A stretch of 31,653 nucleotides of DNA, from assembly GCA_031418215.1 (NCBI GenBank), contig JANOXC010000090.1, positions 1-31,653 on the forward strand, written 5' to 3'. The notes below the pieces were generated by a model. That model was not told the origin of the DNA and searched no databases. It was given only the letters and a program-made list of their open reading frames with translations. Of the stretch, positions 7,355-16,200 are shown piece after piece. Numbering within the stretch: the stretch's first letter is position 1; every line of letters begins with the position of its first letter. Made by a program: the position numbers and the translations under genes. The DNA is from JANOXC01 sp031418215. Its GTDB lineage: Bacteria; Bacteroidota; Bacteroidia; AKYH767-A; OLB10.

Positions 7355-8749
7355 ATGTCAGCCAAACAAACCACGTTAAAAAAGCCCGTAACTGTTTCAG
7401 GAATTGGACTGCATACAGGGGTCCCTATTACTTTGACTTTTAAGCCTGCACCTGTAAATCATTGGTATAAATTCAAAAGAGTTGACCTTGACGGGCAGCC
7501 TATTATTGATGCTGATGTGGATAATGTTGTTGACACATCAAGGGGGACAACCCTCATGCAGAACAAGGCAAAGGTGAGCACAACTGAACATGCTTTGGCC
7601 GCTTTGGTTGGTTTAGAAATTGACAATGTGCTAATTGAACTGGATGGGCCTGAAGTGCCGATAATGGACGGGAGCTCCAGTCAATTTGTTGAGGCTTTGT
7701 TATCAGCAGGTATTGAAGAACAAAATGCACCAAGGAAGGTTTATGTTTTAAATGATAATCTGACTTTTGAGGAGCCGGCAAGGAATGTTGAAATGCTTGC
7801 AGTCCCTAGTCCTGATTACAGATTAACCGTGATGGTTGATTATAATAGCCCTGTTCTTGGAACACAACATGCACAGTTACATATGTTGCATGAATTCAAA
7901 AATGATATAGCTCCCTGCCGTACTTTTTGTTTTTTACATGAGTTGGAAATGCTAGTCAAGCATAACCTGATAAAAGGTGGTGACCTTAACAATGCAATTG
8001 TAGTTGTTGATAAGCCTATCAGCCAAGATAAATTGGATGAGTTAGCAAAACTATTTCACAAGCCAAGTGTTCAGATCAAAGAGAAAGGGATATTAAATAA
8101 TGTTCAGTTACATTTTCAAAATGAACCTGCACGACATAAATTACTGGATATTATTGGCGACCTTGCTTTAATTGGTCAGCCAATTCAAGGTCATATTCTG
8201 GCTGCAAGACCAGGCCATGCTGCGAATGTAGAGTTTGCAAAAAAGATCAAAGCTTTAATCAAAGGAGAAACCAATAGGTTAGCCCGTCGTTATGATCCTG
8301 CTGCTCCTGCAGTAGCTGATATCAATAAGATTTCTGCTATGTTGCCTCACCGTTACCCATTTTTATTGATTGATAAAATCATTGAAATGAATGAGTCGCA
8401 GGTAGTAGGAGTCAAAAATGTTACGATGAATGAGTGGTTTTTTGAAGGGCACTTTCCCAATAATCCAATCATGCCCGGAGTTTTACAAATAGAAGCAATG
8501 GCTCAGGTAGGCGGCATGCTGATACTAAGTACTGTACCCGATCCACAGAATTACCTAACCTATTTCATGAAAATTTCGGAAGCCCGTTTTAAGCAAAAAG
8601 TAATTCCGGGAGATACGATTGTGTTTAACATGGAATTACTCTCCCCTATTCGTCGTGGATTATGCCATATGAAAGGCATTGCAATGGTGGGCGATAAAGT
8701 TGTTATGGAGGCAGAAATGCTTGCACAAATCGTTCGAAAAGATAAATGA
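7355..8749 (+). CDS. lpxC/fabZ: Bifunctional LpxC deacetylase / FabZ dehydratase
   Basis: A 464-residue fusion normal for Bacteroidota. Residues 1 to about 305 are LpxC, the Zn-dependent UDP-3-O-acyl-GlcNAc deacetylase that commits to lipid A synthesis. It shows GIGLHTG, His79 in STTEHALAAL, GGDLNNAIV, HKLLDIIGDL and GHILAARPGHA, supplying the Zn and catalytic His/Asp residues. Residues about 322-464 are FabZ, the hot-dog-fold 3-hydroxyacyl-ACP dehydratase of fatty-acid synthesis, with LPHRYPFLLID and GHFPNNPIMPGVLQIEAMAQ holding the catalytic His and Glu. The two activities use the same hydroxyacyl-ACP pool, so the fusion ties lipid A to fatty-acid supply. Its TGA overlaps the lpxA ATG. Confidence 0.97.
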   Translation: MSAKQTTLKKPVTVSGIGLHTGVPITLTFKPAPVNHWYKFKRVDLDGQPIIDADVDNVVDTSRGTTLMQNKAKVSTTEHALAALVGLEIDNVLIELDGPEVPIMDGSSSQFVEALLSAGIEEQNAPRKVYVLNDNLTFEEPARNVEMLAVPSPDYRLTVMVDYNSPVLGTQHAQLHMLHEFKNDIAPCRTFCFLHELEMLVKHNLIKGGDLNNAIVVVDKPISQDKLDELAKLFHKPSVQIKEKGILNNVQLHFQNEPARHKLLDIIGDLALIGQPIQGHILAARPGHAANVEFAKKIKALIKGETNRLARRYDPAAPAVADINKISAMLPHRYPFLLIDKIIEMNESQVVGVKNVTMNEWFFEGHFPNNPIMPGVLQIEAMAQVGGMLILSTVPDPQNYLTYFMKISEARFKQKVIPGDTIVFNMELLSPIRRGLCHMKGIAMVGDKVVMEAEMLAQIVRKDK

Positions 8750-9540
8750 TGATTTCACAGCTTACCCATATTGATCCAAAAGCAAAACTTGGCAGCAACG
8801 TAACTGTTGATCCATTTACAATGATTAATGGTGATGTGGAGATTGGTGATAATACATGGATTGGTTCCAATGTAACTATATATAATGGAGCTCGAATTGG
8901 TAAGAATTGCAAAATATTTCCAGGTGCGGTAATTTCTGCCATTCCGCAAGATTTAAAATACGAAGGTGAAAACACTTTAACAATTATTGGTGATAATACT
9001 ACCATCCGCGAATTTGTTACGGTGAATAAAGGGACAAAAGCGCTAGGCAAAACCACAATAGGTAGTGATTGTTTATTGATGGCATATGTTCATATTGCTC
9101 ATGATTGTATAGTAGGCAATCATTGCATCCTTGCCAATGGCGTAACACTGGCCGGACATATTACTATTGATGATTATGCTATCATTGGCGGCTTATCTGC
9201 TGTTCATCAGTTTGTTCATATCGGCGGACACGTAATGATCAGTGGTGGTTCATTGGTCAGAAAAGATGTTCCTCCATTTACAAAATCTGCACATGAGCCG
9301 CTTTCTTATGTTGGTATTAATGCAGTTGGTCTTCGCAGAAGAGGTTTTTCAAATGAATCTATTGGTGAGATACAAGAAATCTACCGTATTCTTTTTCAGA
9401 AAGGTTTTGCATTGAATAAAGCAAAAGCTGCTATTGAAAGTGAAATTGCTCCTTCACCGGTTCGTGAGGAAATCCTTCAATTTATTAATGGTTCTACAAG
9501 AGGAATTATGAAGGGATACATCGGCAATGAAGAAGACTAA
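8746..9540 (+). CDS. lpxA: UDP-N-acetylglucosamine acyltransferase LpxA
   Basis: A 264-residue enzyme for the first step of lipid A synthesis: transfer of a 3-hydroxyacyl group from ACP to the 3-OH of UDP-GlcNAc. A left-handed beta-helix of hexapeptide repeats (about 5-190) contains the catalytic His in VHIAHDC (His119 counting from the first ATG), the conserved HQFVHIGG stretch and SYVGINAVGLRRRGF. A helical C-terminal domain completes the usual length. Two adjacent ATGs (8746 and 8749) are possible starts. The first forms an ATGA overlap with the lpxC/fabZ stop, implying translational coupling. The ABC ATPase gene follows after 18 nt. Confidence 0.97.
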   Translation: MMISQLTHIDPKAKLGSNVTVDPFTMINGDVEIGDNTWIGSNVTIYNGARIGKNCKIFPGAVISAIPQDLKYEGENTLTIIGDNTTIREFVTVNKGTKALGKTTIGSDCLLMAYVHIAHDCIVGNHCILANGVTLAGHITIDDYAIIGGLSAVHQFVHIGGHVMISGGSLVRKDVPPFTKSAHEPLSYVGINAVGLRRRGFSNESIGEIQEIYRILFQKGFALNKAKAAIESEIAPSPVREEILQFINGSTRGIMKGYIGNEED

Positions 9541-9558
9541 TATATATTCTTCGTTAGG

Positions 9559-10173
9559 GTGATAAACATTGAACTTGACAATATAGGAAAACGCTTTGGG
9601 ACCAATTGGTTGTTCAGGGAAATCAATCTCCAGATAAATCAAGGTGATAAAATTGCGCTTGTCGGCCACAATGGTTCAGGAAAATCAACTTTGCTTCAGA
9701 TAATTTCCGGATTCATCAGGCCAACAAACGGCACTGTTATATATAGCTACAACGGTTCTGCAATTTCATCTGATAACATTTATACATATATATCTTATTC
9801 GGCTCCTTACATGGAGTTAATAGAAGAACTTACTTTAATGGAGTTCATTGATTTTTATATAAAGCATCAGTCACTAATGGATGGCATTACCATTAATCGA
9901 CTGATCGAAATTTCTTTTTTAACGGAATCAAGAGATAAAGCAATTCGCACTTTCTCCTCCGGCATGAAACAGCGATTAAAGCTTGCCTCCGCATTGCTAT
10001 CGTCAACAGAAATAGTTTTACTGGATGAACCACTTTCTAATCTCGATGCAAATGGAGTACTTTTCTACAAAAATTTAATTGCAGAATATGCAACTAACAA
10101 AACAATAGTCGTTTGTTCCAATAATATACCTGATGAAATTTATTATTGCAACAAAAACATAAAGCTTGGGTGA
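9559..10173 (+). CDS. ABC transporter ATP-binding protein (no permease nearby)
   Basis: A 204-residue nucleotide-binding domain, one of the shortest complete forms. Visible are Walker A GHNGSGKST (36-44), a signature-like FSSGMKQRLKLAS (about 132-144), Walker B IVLLDEP followed by LSNLDAN (D-loop), and a strand ending VVCSN where the H-loop His would normally be. That last position has Ser/Asn rather than His, so ATP hydrolysis may be atypical. It starts with GTG, 18 nt after lpxA, as the last gene of the lipid A operon. No membrane partner is encoded here. Placement suggests a role in envelope or lipid export, but the partner must be elsewhere, and the link to lipid A is inference. Confidence 0.9.
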   Translation: MINIELDNIGKRFGTNWLFREINLQINQGDKIALVGHNGSGKSTLLQIISGFIRPTNGTVIYSYNGSAISSDNIYTYISYSAPYMELIEELTLMEFIDFYIKHQSLMDGITINRLIEISFLTESRDKAIRTFSSGMKQRLKLASALLSSTEIVLLDEPLSNLDANGVLFYKNLIAEYATNKTIVVCSNNIPDEIYYCNKNIKLG

Positions 10174-10177
10174 TAAT

Positions 10178-11038
10178 TTATTTTTTCCCTTGCAACTTCC
10201 TAATTAGGAGCAAAGGTTCAAAGAAAAGCAAGATGACCATTTTACCCAATATGTTTTGCAAAACAGACTCAGGATTAAATATTGAGTTAATAAAATATTG
10301 TATCCCTTTTGGCATCACATTCTTATAGTCTTCAACGCGCGATTTATCAAGACCGTAATTAAAGTGAGATACAGCATTTGAAAATGGCCGTGAAACATAA
10401 AGTTCATCCATCTCAAAACCCAATGCATTTTGCAGCAATGATTTCATGTTTACATTCTCAAGGATAATATCTTCATATTGAATTGACAATTTGCAGGCTG
10501 GGTTTTTTTCCAGTTCGTTTGTCACCTTCCAATATTTATACAAATGCAATGTTGCAAAAAAGTAACGGACGGACTTACTATCTCTGATTGGTCCGGGAAA
10601 AACATCACTGGTAAGCGGAATCCATTTGGTAAAGGCTATTGATTGTACATTGGCACACATGTTTCTTTTAATGAGCATGAACTCCACATTTTCAAAGTCT
10701 TTCAAGAGTTCCTTATAATATAAGGTATGCATGGGGCTTTTTTCTGCAAACACAGACTTCCCTTCCCTGCCCTGACAATAAGCAATTGTATTTCTGAAAA
10801 AATCAAGATGGTTTGTTGATCGCTGAAAAATCTCCTTAACTTCCACTTCATTCAATAACTTCTTAAAATATTTTGCATTTAAAAAGGTATCCAATGTGTA
10901 AGGTTCATGTAAGGTTGTTGTATAAAACTGTGATTCCTCCGGTGAACCAACTATTTTGGATTGGTTCATTACTAGCATATTAATTAATAAGGTTGTACCG
11001 GATCGAGGTGCTCCTAGGACAAAAATTGTTCTTTTCAT
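10178..11038 (-). CDS. Sulfotransferase family protein
   Basis: A 286-residue PAPS-dependent sulfotransferase-fold protein. The 5'-phosphosulfate loop GAPRSGTTLL is at residues 9-18. The 3'-phosphate site is represented by IKRNMCANVQSIAF (normally R-D/N-P-x8-S). The YEDI phrase and a C-terminal helix are also family-like. It would move sulfate from PAPS to a hydroxyl of a glycan, lipid or small molecule, but the acceptor cannot be read from sequence. The C-terminus has an unusual hydrophobic stretch (MVILLFFEPLLLI) followed by basic RKLQGKK, which could touch or anchor in the membrane. It is convergent with the ABC ATPase gene, with 4 nt between them and no terminator seen. Confidence 0.85.
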   Translation of the reverse strand: MKRTIFVLGAPRSGTTLLINMLVMNQSKIVGSPEESQFYTTTLHEPYTLDTFLNAKYFKKLLNEVEVKEIFQRSTNHLDFFRNTIAYCQGREGKSVFAEKSPMHTLYYKELLKDFENVEFMLIKRNMCANVQSIAFTKWIPLTSDVFPGPIRDSKSVRYFFATLHLYKYWKVTNELEKNPACKLSIQYEDIILENVNMKSLLQNALGFEMDELYVSRPFSNAVSHFNYGLDKSRVEDYKNVMPKGIQYFINSIFNPESVLQNILGKMVILLFFEPLLLIRKLQGKK

Positions 11039-11208
11039 GATATAAGGCAGTGTATGCTAAAGAATTATAATGAACAGGTCGGCCATATTGAAGCCACTTT
11101 GTTATTGTGCAAATCAACAAAAATTGTTTTTCCTTACATCGGCAATGTTCAACATTCTTTTAACATTCTGCTGATTATATGATGCTAATTTGAGCATAAA
11201 ATAAAGGC

Positions 11209-11376
11209 ATGAAAAAAAATGAGCCTGTAATTACATTCGATCATATGGAAGATGAAAAGCAGAAATCACCTTCAACACCTTTCATCAGAAACATTAACTT
11301 GTTCGACATGATGATAATGGTGGTGGAAGAAATGCTTGCCATTATCATATTAGTTTCAATGCTCTTTCTTTTATAA
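11209..11376 (+). CDS. Small predicted membrane protein, 55 aa
   Basis: An ORF of 55 codons with a normal ATG start. The N-terminal half is charged and hydrophilic (begins MKKNEPVITFDHMEDEK). The C-terminal half, from about residue 34, is one hydrophobic segment (MMIMVV, then LAIIILVSMLFLL) ending at the stop codon. This is a tail-anchored-like topology with the soluble part in the cytosol. Two Glu (EE) interrupt the hydrophobic run at 40-41. I recognise no family. It is divergent from the sulfotransferase gene and lies in a small-gene region, so it could equally be a chance ORF, though the clear segmental composition argues for a real gene. Confidence 0.5.
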   Translation: MKKNEPVITFDHMEDEKQKSPSTPFIRNINLFDMMIMVVEEMLAIIILVSMLFLL

Positions 11377-11396
11377 TCATACGGCACGTAATCATT

Positions 11397-11426
11397 AAAA
11401 AGGCTGTCTTACAGGTAAAACAGCCT
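11397..11426 (-). terminator. Rho-independent terminator for the coiled-coil gene
   Basis: On the minus strand AGGCTGTTTTACC...AGACAGCCT folds with a 7-bp core stem and is followed by TTTTT. It lies about 30 nt after the stop codon of the minus-strand gene at 11455. The plus strand has no T run after the hairpin. Confidence 0.75.
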
Positions 11427-11454
11427 CATTAAAAAACATCGGGAATTCTCCGGC

Positions 11455-11838
11455 TTAATTAACCTGGTTTAAAAAAACATTGAATTCACCTCTTAGCTCA
11501 TGAAATATTTTTTCGAACTGATCTAGTTTTTCACGTTGAACAGTATGAATTTTTTGAATGCCATCTTCAAGCCCACCAACTGCTTTTTCCTGCAAAGCCT
11601 CAATTAGATTTTCATGTTGTTTAAATTCATGCCTGATAATATCTAATACTTCATTCTGTCGTATGAACTGGTTTTGAAAATGTTCAACAGTGGCCATCAA
11701 TTCCCTTGGGGCTCCAGGTTGAGCAACTTTACCCAAATGCTGGTTAAATTGCTTGATTTCATCTCGGTAAAACCTAATTCTGTTTTGCCATTCATCCTGT
11801 TCGGATTTCATTTCCATGAGTTGTTCTTGTGTGTGCAT
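11455..11838 (-). CDS. Hypothetical coiled-coil protein, 127 aa
   Basis: A 127-residue, soluble, almost entirely helical protein rich in Glu, Gln, Lys and His with heptad-like hydrophobic spacing throughout (for example LMEMKSEQDEWQNRIRFYRDE near the start and LEDGIQKIHTVQREKLDQFEK near the end). There is no signal peptide and no membrane segment. One break, GKVAQPGAPREL at about 36-47, suggests two helical arms joined by a turn. I recognise no family. It resembles the small coiled-coil hypotheticals common in Chitinophagales and could be a structural or scaffold protein. Its own terminator follows. Confidence 0.7.
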   Translation of the reverse strand: MHTQEQLMEMKSEQDEWQNRIRFYRDEIKQFNQHLGKVAQPGAPRELMATVEHFQNQFIRQNEVLDIIRHEFKQHENLIEALQEKAVGGLEDGIQKIHTVQREKLDQFEKIFHELRGEFNVFLNQVN

Positions 11839-12140
11839 GGTATTATTTTTTTAGGGTTAATTTATAGAGATGATTGTATATAAAATAAAATAGCCAGACT
11901 TAATTAAGCGCTGGCTACCCATTGAATGAAATAAGTGCTATCAATTTGATTGGAACTGATTTGTTGTTTTCTAAATGCATTTCAGTTAACCTTTAATGAC
12001 ACCAAATATAGCACATTTATTAACGAAGCAACATGATTAATAACCTTATAAAAAGGAACTCCTTTTTACATTTATTGTCTTTCGTAAAGAAATAATCCAA
12101 AATGAAATACCAGGCAGCTTCACTTACAAGGTCAGGAATT

Positions 12141-12187
12141 ATGAAAAAAGGTTGAAAGCCCTTTTTCATTGATCACCGTCCAACCTT
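12141..12187 (+). promoter_or_regulatory. Two alternative hairpins in the leader region
   Basis: ATGAAAAAAGG at 12141-12151 can pair with CCCTTTTTCAT at 12159-12169 (one mismatch). AAGGTTG at 12148-12154 can instead pair with CAACCTT at 12181-12187. The two structures share bases, so only one can form at a time. Whether this is transcribed is unknown. Confidence 0.25.
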
Positions 12188-12374
12188 ATCCATTCAACTT
12201 CGTAATACTTAATTGATAGTATTAGATTTGCTTTAACACCGCTATTTAATTGATTTTTAAATATTTATGGAAACAACCTTGAAATTAGCGTTTATAAGGA
12301 TTCAATAATTTCCTTGAAATCTTACAAATGCATTAAAACATGGATTAAGTGAAATAATGGCAATCTATGCATTG

Positions 12375-12382
12375 TAGCTTTG
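12375..12382 (+). promoter_or_regulatory. Putative -7 box (TAGCTTTG)
   Basis: It matches TAnnTTTG, 24 nt before the ATG of the small sorting-domain protein. No TTG at the proper -33 distance was found. The frame could be extended to the TTG of this box, which is probably not a real start. Confidence 0.45.
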
Positions 12383-12406
12383 ACTAAGAAGTTTGAAAAC
12401 AAGATC

Positions 12407-12844
12407 ATGAAAAAAACGATTCAACTCTTAACGCTACTTGCACTGCTAACGCTATTCTCCAGGAATGCTAACTGCCAGACCAGGCTTGGAAGAACATACA
12501 GGGTAATTGCTTACAAGAAAGGTGACCTATCGGTACTAAGTGTTTCCAATGAAACGACTGTTATACCGAACATGACCTTTTACATTCCTAATACATTTAC
12601 ACCAAATGATGATGGTATTAATGACACGTTTGGAATAAGCGGAGAAGCTATTAAGGAATTCACCATGAGTATTTACGACAGATGGGGACAGTTGCTTTAC
12701 GAAACAAGTGATGCGAATAAAAGGTGGGACGGCACTTTTCTCGGCAAAAAGGTATCAACTGGTTCCTACGTTTATAAAATCACTGCAGCCGGATTAACCG
12801 GATACCGCCAAACACGCGAAGGAAATGTAAATGTGATCATGTAA
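12407..12844 (+). CDS. Small secreted protein that is essentially a T9SS type B sorting domain
   Basis: A 145-residue protein: signal peptide (MKKTIQLLTLLALLTLFSRNANC, cut near CQ), a short linker of about 35 residues, then a gliding-motility-associated C-terminal domain (CHU_C / type B). The domain shows IPNTFTPNDDGINDTFGI, the IYDRWGQLLYE strand, WDGTFLGKKVSTGSYVYKI and a terminal VNVIM strand. Such domains normally sit at the end of large adhesins and direct them through the type IX secretion system to the cell surface. Here there is almost no cargo. The ATG at 12407 is preferred over the TTG at 12380, which is inside a promoter box. It lies just upstream of two giant T9SS cargo genes. Confidence 0.88.
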   Translation: MKKTIQLLTLLALLTLFSRNANCQTRLGRTYRVIAYKKGDLSVLSVSNETTVIPNMTFYIPNTFTPNDDGINDTFGISGEAIKEFTMSIYDRWGQLLYETSDANKRWDGTFLGKKVSTGSYVYKITAAGLTGYRQTREGNVNVIM

Positions 12845-12901
12845 TTAAATAAACAGATGACGATCATATTACTTAGCTACCTGATTAAAATAATGCAAAG
12901 A

Positions 12902-12931
12902 AAAGGGCTGATACGATCAAAAAAAGCCTTT
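12902..12931 (+). terminator. Weak candidate terminator
   Basis: AAAGGGCT pairs with AGCCTTT across a 15-base loop with one bulge, followed shortly by CTTTTTC. It lies about 60 nt after the small T9SS gene. Confidence 0.3.
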
Positions 12932-13121
12932 ACTTTTTCTGCGAAACAAGGGTTTAGCTTTTCGAAAACAGCCTAGCTGAAAAAGCAAACTGATCTTTGG
13001 TGAACGTCTGGTTATTGTTGGTAAACGTGTGATTTACGGCAACAAAAGCAGCTTAAATATTCTTATTAATAAGTTTTAATATTGATTATCAATATGTTAT
13101 GCCTATTGATCAAAATCCTCA

Positions 13122-13151
13122 TTGGAAAACAATAAACTCAACCTACATTTG
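13122..13151 (+). promoter_or_regulatory. Bacteroidota-type promoter of the first giant T9SS gene
   Basis: TTG at 13122-13124, a 19-base spacer, then TACATTTG at 13144-13151, a full match to TTG / TAnnTTTG. The start codon chosen at 13243 leaves a leader of about 85 nt. Confidence 0.7.
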
Positions 13152-13242
13152 AGAGCGTTATGCCAATTAAAACAGGCGATTGACCACAAAAACGAGACCC
13201 TCTACCAAAACAATTAACAAAATAAAAAAACAAGCTAAAAAG

Positions 13243-16200
13243 ATGCAAACAAAAAAACTTGTAGGTTTTACACTAAAAATGCTCGTTGCTTTATTAGTGT
13301 CGTTAAACAGCACTTCCAATGCTCAGAATTCTCTTCCAAATAATTATTGGACATTTGATGGAAGCAATGCAATGAATGATTCAATGAATCACAATGCTTT
13401 GAATCCTACATTTTATAATTCGCCCTATAGCATTAGTAGTGGTTCCTCCAATAACTCTGTTGGAAGATCCCTTAGCTTATCAAGTGCATCTAAAATGATT
13501 GTGGCTTCATCACCATTCACTTTAGATACTGCTGTAACAATTGAGTTTTTATTTAAAGGCGGTGCTGATCTGAATCAGACTGTTCAGCTTTTTGGGAGAA
13601 GAGATGGTGCGGTTCAAATCCGTTTTGGTTACCCTACTTTGAAATTCAACACATCTGTAATTCCGAACGGCAGTTCTTCTGCAGTCAGCGATAATTTCTA
13701 CGTTGATCTTCGTGGTGTAGGACGTGGTTCTTATGGTTATTATGTTGATGGCAACTGGCACCATTTTGTTTTCAGATACAATGCCAAAACAGGTGTGAAG
13801 GAAATTTGGGTTGACGGAGAATGTCCTTTAGAGTTTCAAAAAATTGTTCCAGCCGGAAAATTTGCAGCGAATGCAACGAATGCGAATAATAATACAATGG
13901 ATGTTAACACCAATACTGATTATTATAAGTTTAATGGAGAGATTGACGAAGTTGCATTCTATAAATTATCACTGCATGAAAACATCATCTATAAGCATTA
14001 CAATGAATTTAAGCAAAACAAACATTATAGTTTTAATTTTGTAAATACTGTTCCACCTGCAGCAACACTTATATCAGCAGGAATTGATCCAATGGAATAT
14101 GCACCTGGCCATCCTACTGTAACTGTATCTGCACTTGATCAGCTTTTGACATTCCCAAATCCCCGTTACAAACCGGGAAACACTTTATTTCCCAACATTC
14201 CAATGCTCAATCCTGCTCGTCTTGCAGGCCTTGATCAGCCTAATTCATCAACTAATAAAGTTATAACGATCAGTAAAGAAATCCAAAAGCAAATGGTTAC
14301 CAATTTCAATTATACATTGGTGGTTTCCAGTAATACAGGACATGGCAAGTTTACAGATACTACTACATATGATGGTGCATGGATAAAAATGGCGAATCAG
14401 AATCCATCATGGAAAACATCTGCCGTTTCTTATTGGGATCAAATAAGACCGGGTTCACAAGGATTTACGTCAAGCGATCCTTACATTAATTGTGGTTGTC
14501 TTCCAAGTTCATCATATCTTAAAAACGCGCAGGGACAATTTATTGACAGAAATGGTAACGTGGTTTCATATAAAATACTTAGTCCTCAAACTCCTTTGGA
14601 TTCAATTGTACAAGATGGTAAAACACAAAGGAAATATTTATCAAGTTTGACCACCGCTTTAACACGACCACTAGATGTGATATTTGAAAATGGCGAGGTG
14701 ATTACACATTGGACAGAAACAGGATTAACAATAGACCCTACAGTACTAGCAGCAAAAAATGCATCCGGTCTTGATTGGTCAAAATATATCGGTCGTAAAA
14801 TGGGCGGTGTTGCAGGAGCTTATATGAGTGAATACAAATCACTGCCACAATTGTCTTCAACCTGGATACAGCATTACCAATTAACAGCACATCCTTCCAA
14901 CTGGGATTGGGCTGAAACAAGAGGGCTGATGACAAAAAGAAATGGTATGTATTACTCAACCGGAGATTTGTATGTTCAGTGGCCATTTGCGTGGTTAGAC
15001 GGATCAGGAATGGCAAAAGGCTGGGAAGATTTAATTGATCAGCGTTACCAGGAAATCAGTATGGGCGATAAATTATTTTCACCTGTAGTTTCACCCGGTT
15101 GGTCATATGAAGAAGAAAAAACATTACGTCCGGCACAATGGCTTGGCTTCCTTAAAGCAGTAGCTATTACCGGTGTTGAAAATTTCCAAACCGGTTACTT
15201 CTCTGAAATCGTTCCACCACAACTACCAGAAAATTATATATGGCAAGTGTCATCACCAAGTTATGTACAAGCTTTAACCAGCAGGTATGAAGATCTATTA
15301 AGAAATGGATATTTAATGGATGGCGATGTGCCAGCACGCGTAACAGGACTAACAGGTTTACCCGGTTACCAATTTTATGCGGGTGATGTTAGAAAGTTAG
15401 TTGCTGTTCGTAAACACAATACATTAAATAAATATGTGATTTCCGGAACGATTCAGAATAATTCCAATATGATAGGAAACTCAGAATTGGATGGAGTTGC
15501 AAGTATCAAACTTGATGGTCAGACGTTGAAGTTTAACATCAGAAAACAAGGTAGTACATTTATATATGATAAGACTAATGCGGCATCTCCTGTTTTCTAT
15601 CAATTAGATGCATGGCATGAAAGCACGCATCCATATTATTGGACCAAAACATTTGATCTGGAAGCTGAATTATTTGACAACACTCCATTGAATGTTGCAA
15701 TTCAAACAGAAGTTCCTTCTGGAACAGCTGCTGGTGACTTTACAAATTATACTTCTTACCTAACATTCAATGCTACTTCTTCAGTTGAATATAATGTTCA
15801 GCCTCGTGGGCAAACAACAGCTACACATTATTTATGGGTGTTGGCAAGAAGTGTTGATGGTACAAACACCGGGTTTAACGTATCCCTTGATGGTGGCGCG
15901 GCTAAAACCATTAATTGCATAACAGATCAAAACTGGAAATGGTATCGCTATGAATCAACAAATGGTCAGCCTATTTCTTTTACCAATTTGTCACTTGCAA
16001 CTCATAAAATCACCTTGTCAAACATCAATAACAAATTGCAAATTGACAGAGTTACATTAACACCACAAAATGGTGCTTATTATCCAAATGGAGCTGCTCC
16101 TTGCGGAAATGTTGTTATAGCCACTGCGGTAATAACACCAATGGGTTCAACAACATTATGTGCCGGTAATAATGTAACCTTATCAGCTAATACAGGAACA

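Larger units (their letters stand above)
11839..12406. other. Intergenic region with hairpins, no gene seen
   Basis: This 568-base gap holds no convincing ORF. It has an AAAAAGG-AACT-CCTTTTT hairpin at 12050-12067 (terminator-like but with no gene directly before it), a pair of mutually exclusive hairpins at 12141-12187, and a promoter box at 12375-12382. The rest is AT-rich and featureless. Confidence 0.6.
12845..13242. other. Intergenic region before the first giant T9SS gene
   Basis: This gap of about 400 bases contains the weak hairpin at 12902-12931, a strong promoter at 13122-13151, and about 85 bases of probable untranslated leader rich in A. No ORF with coding character was seen. Confidence 0.6.

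Noticed and set aside
10146..10328. A 60-codon plus-strand ORF after the ABC ATPase
   Set aside because: It overlaps the end of the sulfotransferase gene on the opposite strand and the last codons of the ATPase, and has no recognisable motif.
13180..13242. Upstream TTG extension of paralogue 1
   Set aside because: It adds 21 polar, Lys/Thr-rich residues before a complete signal peptide beginning at the ATG at 13243.
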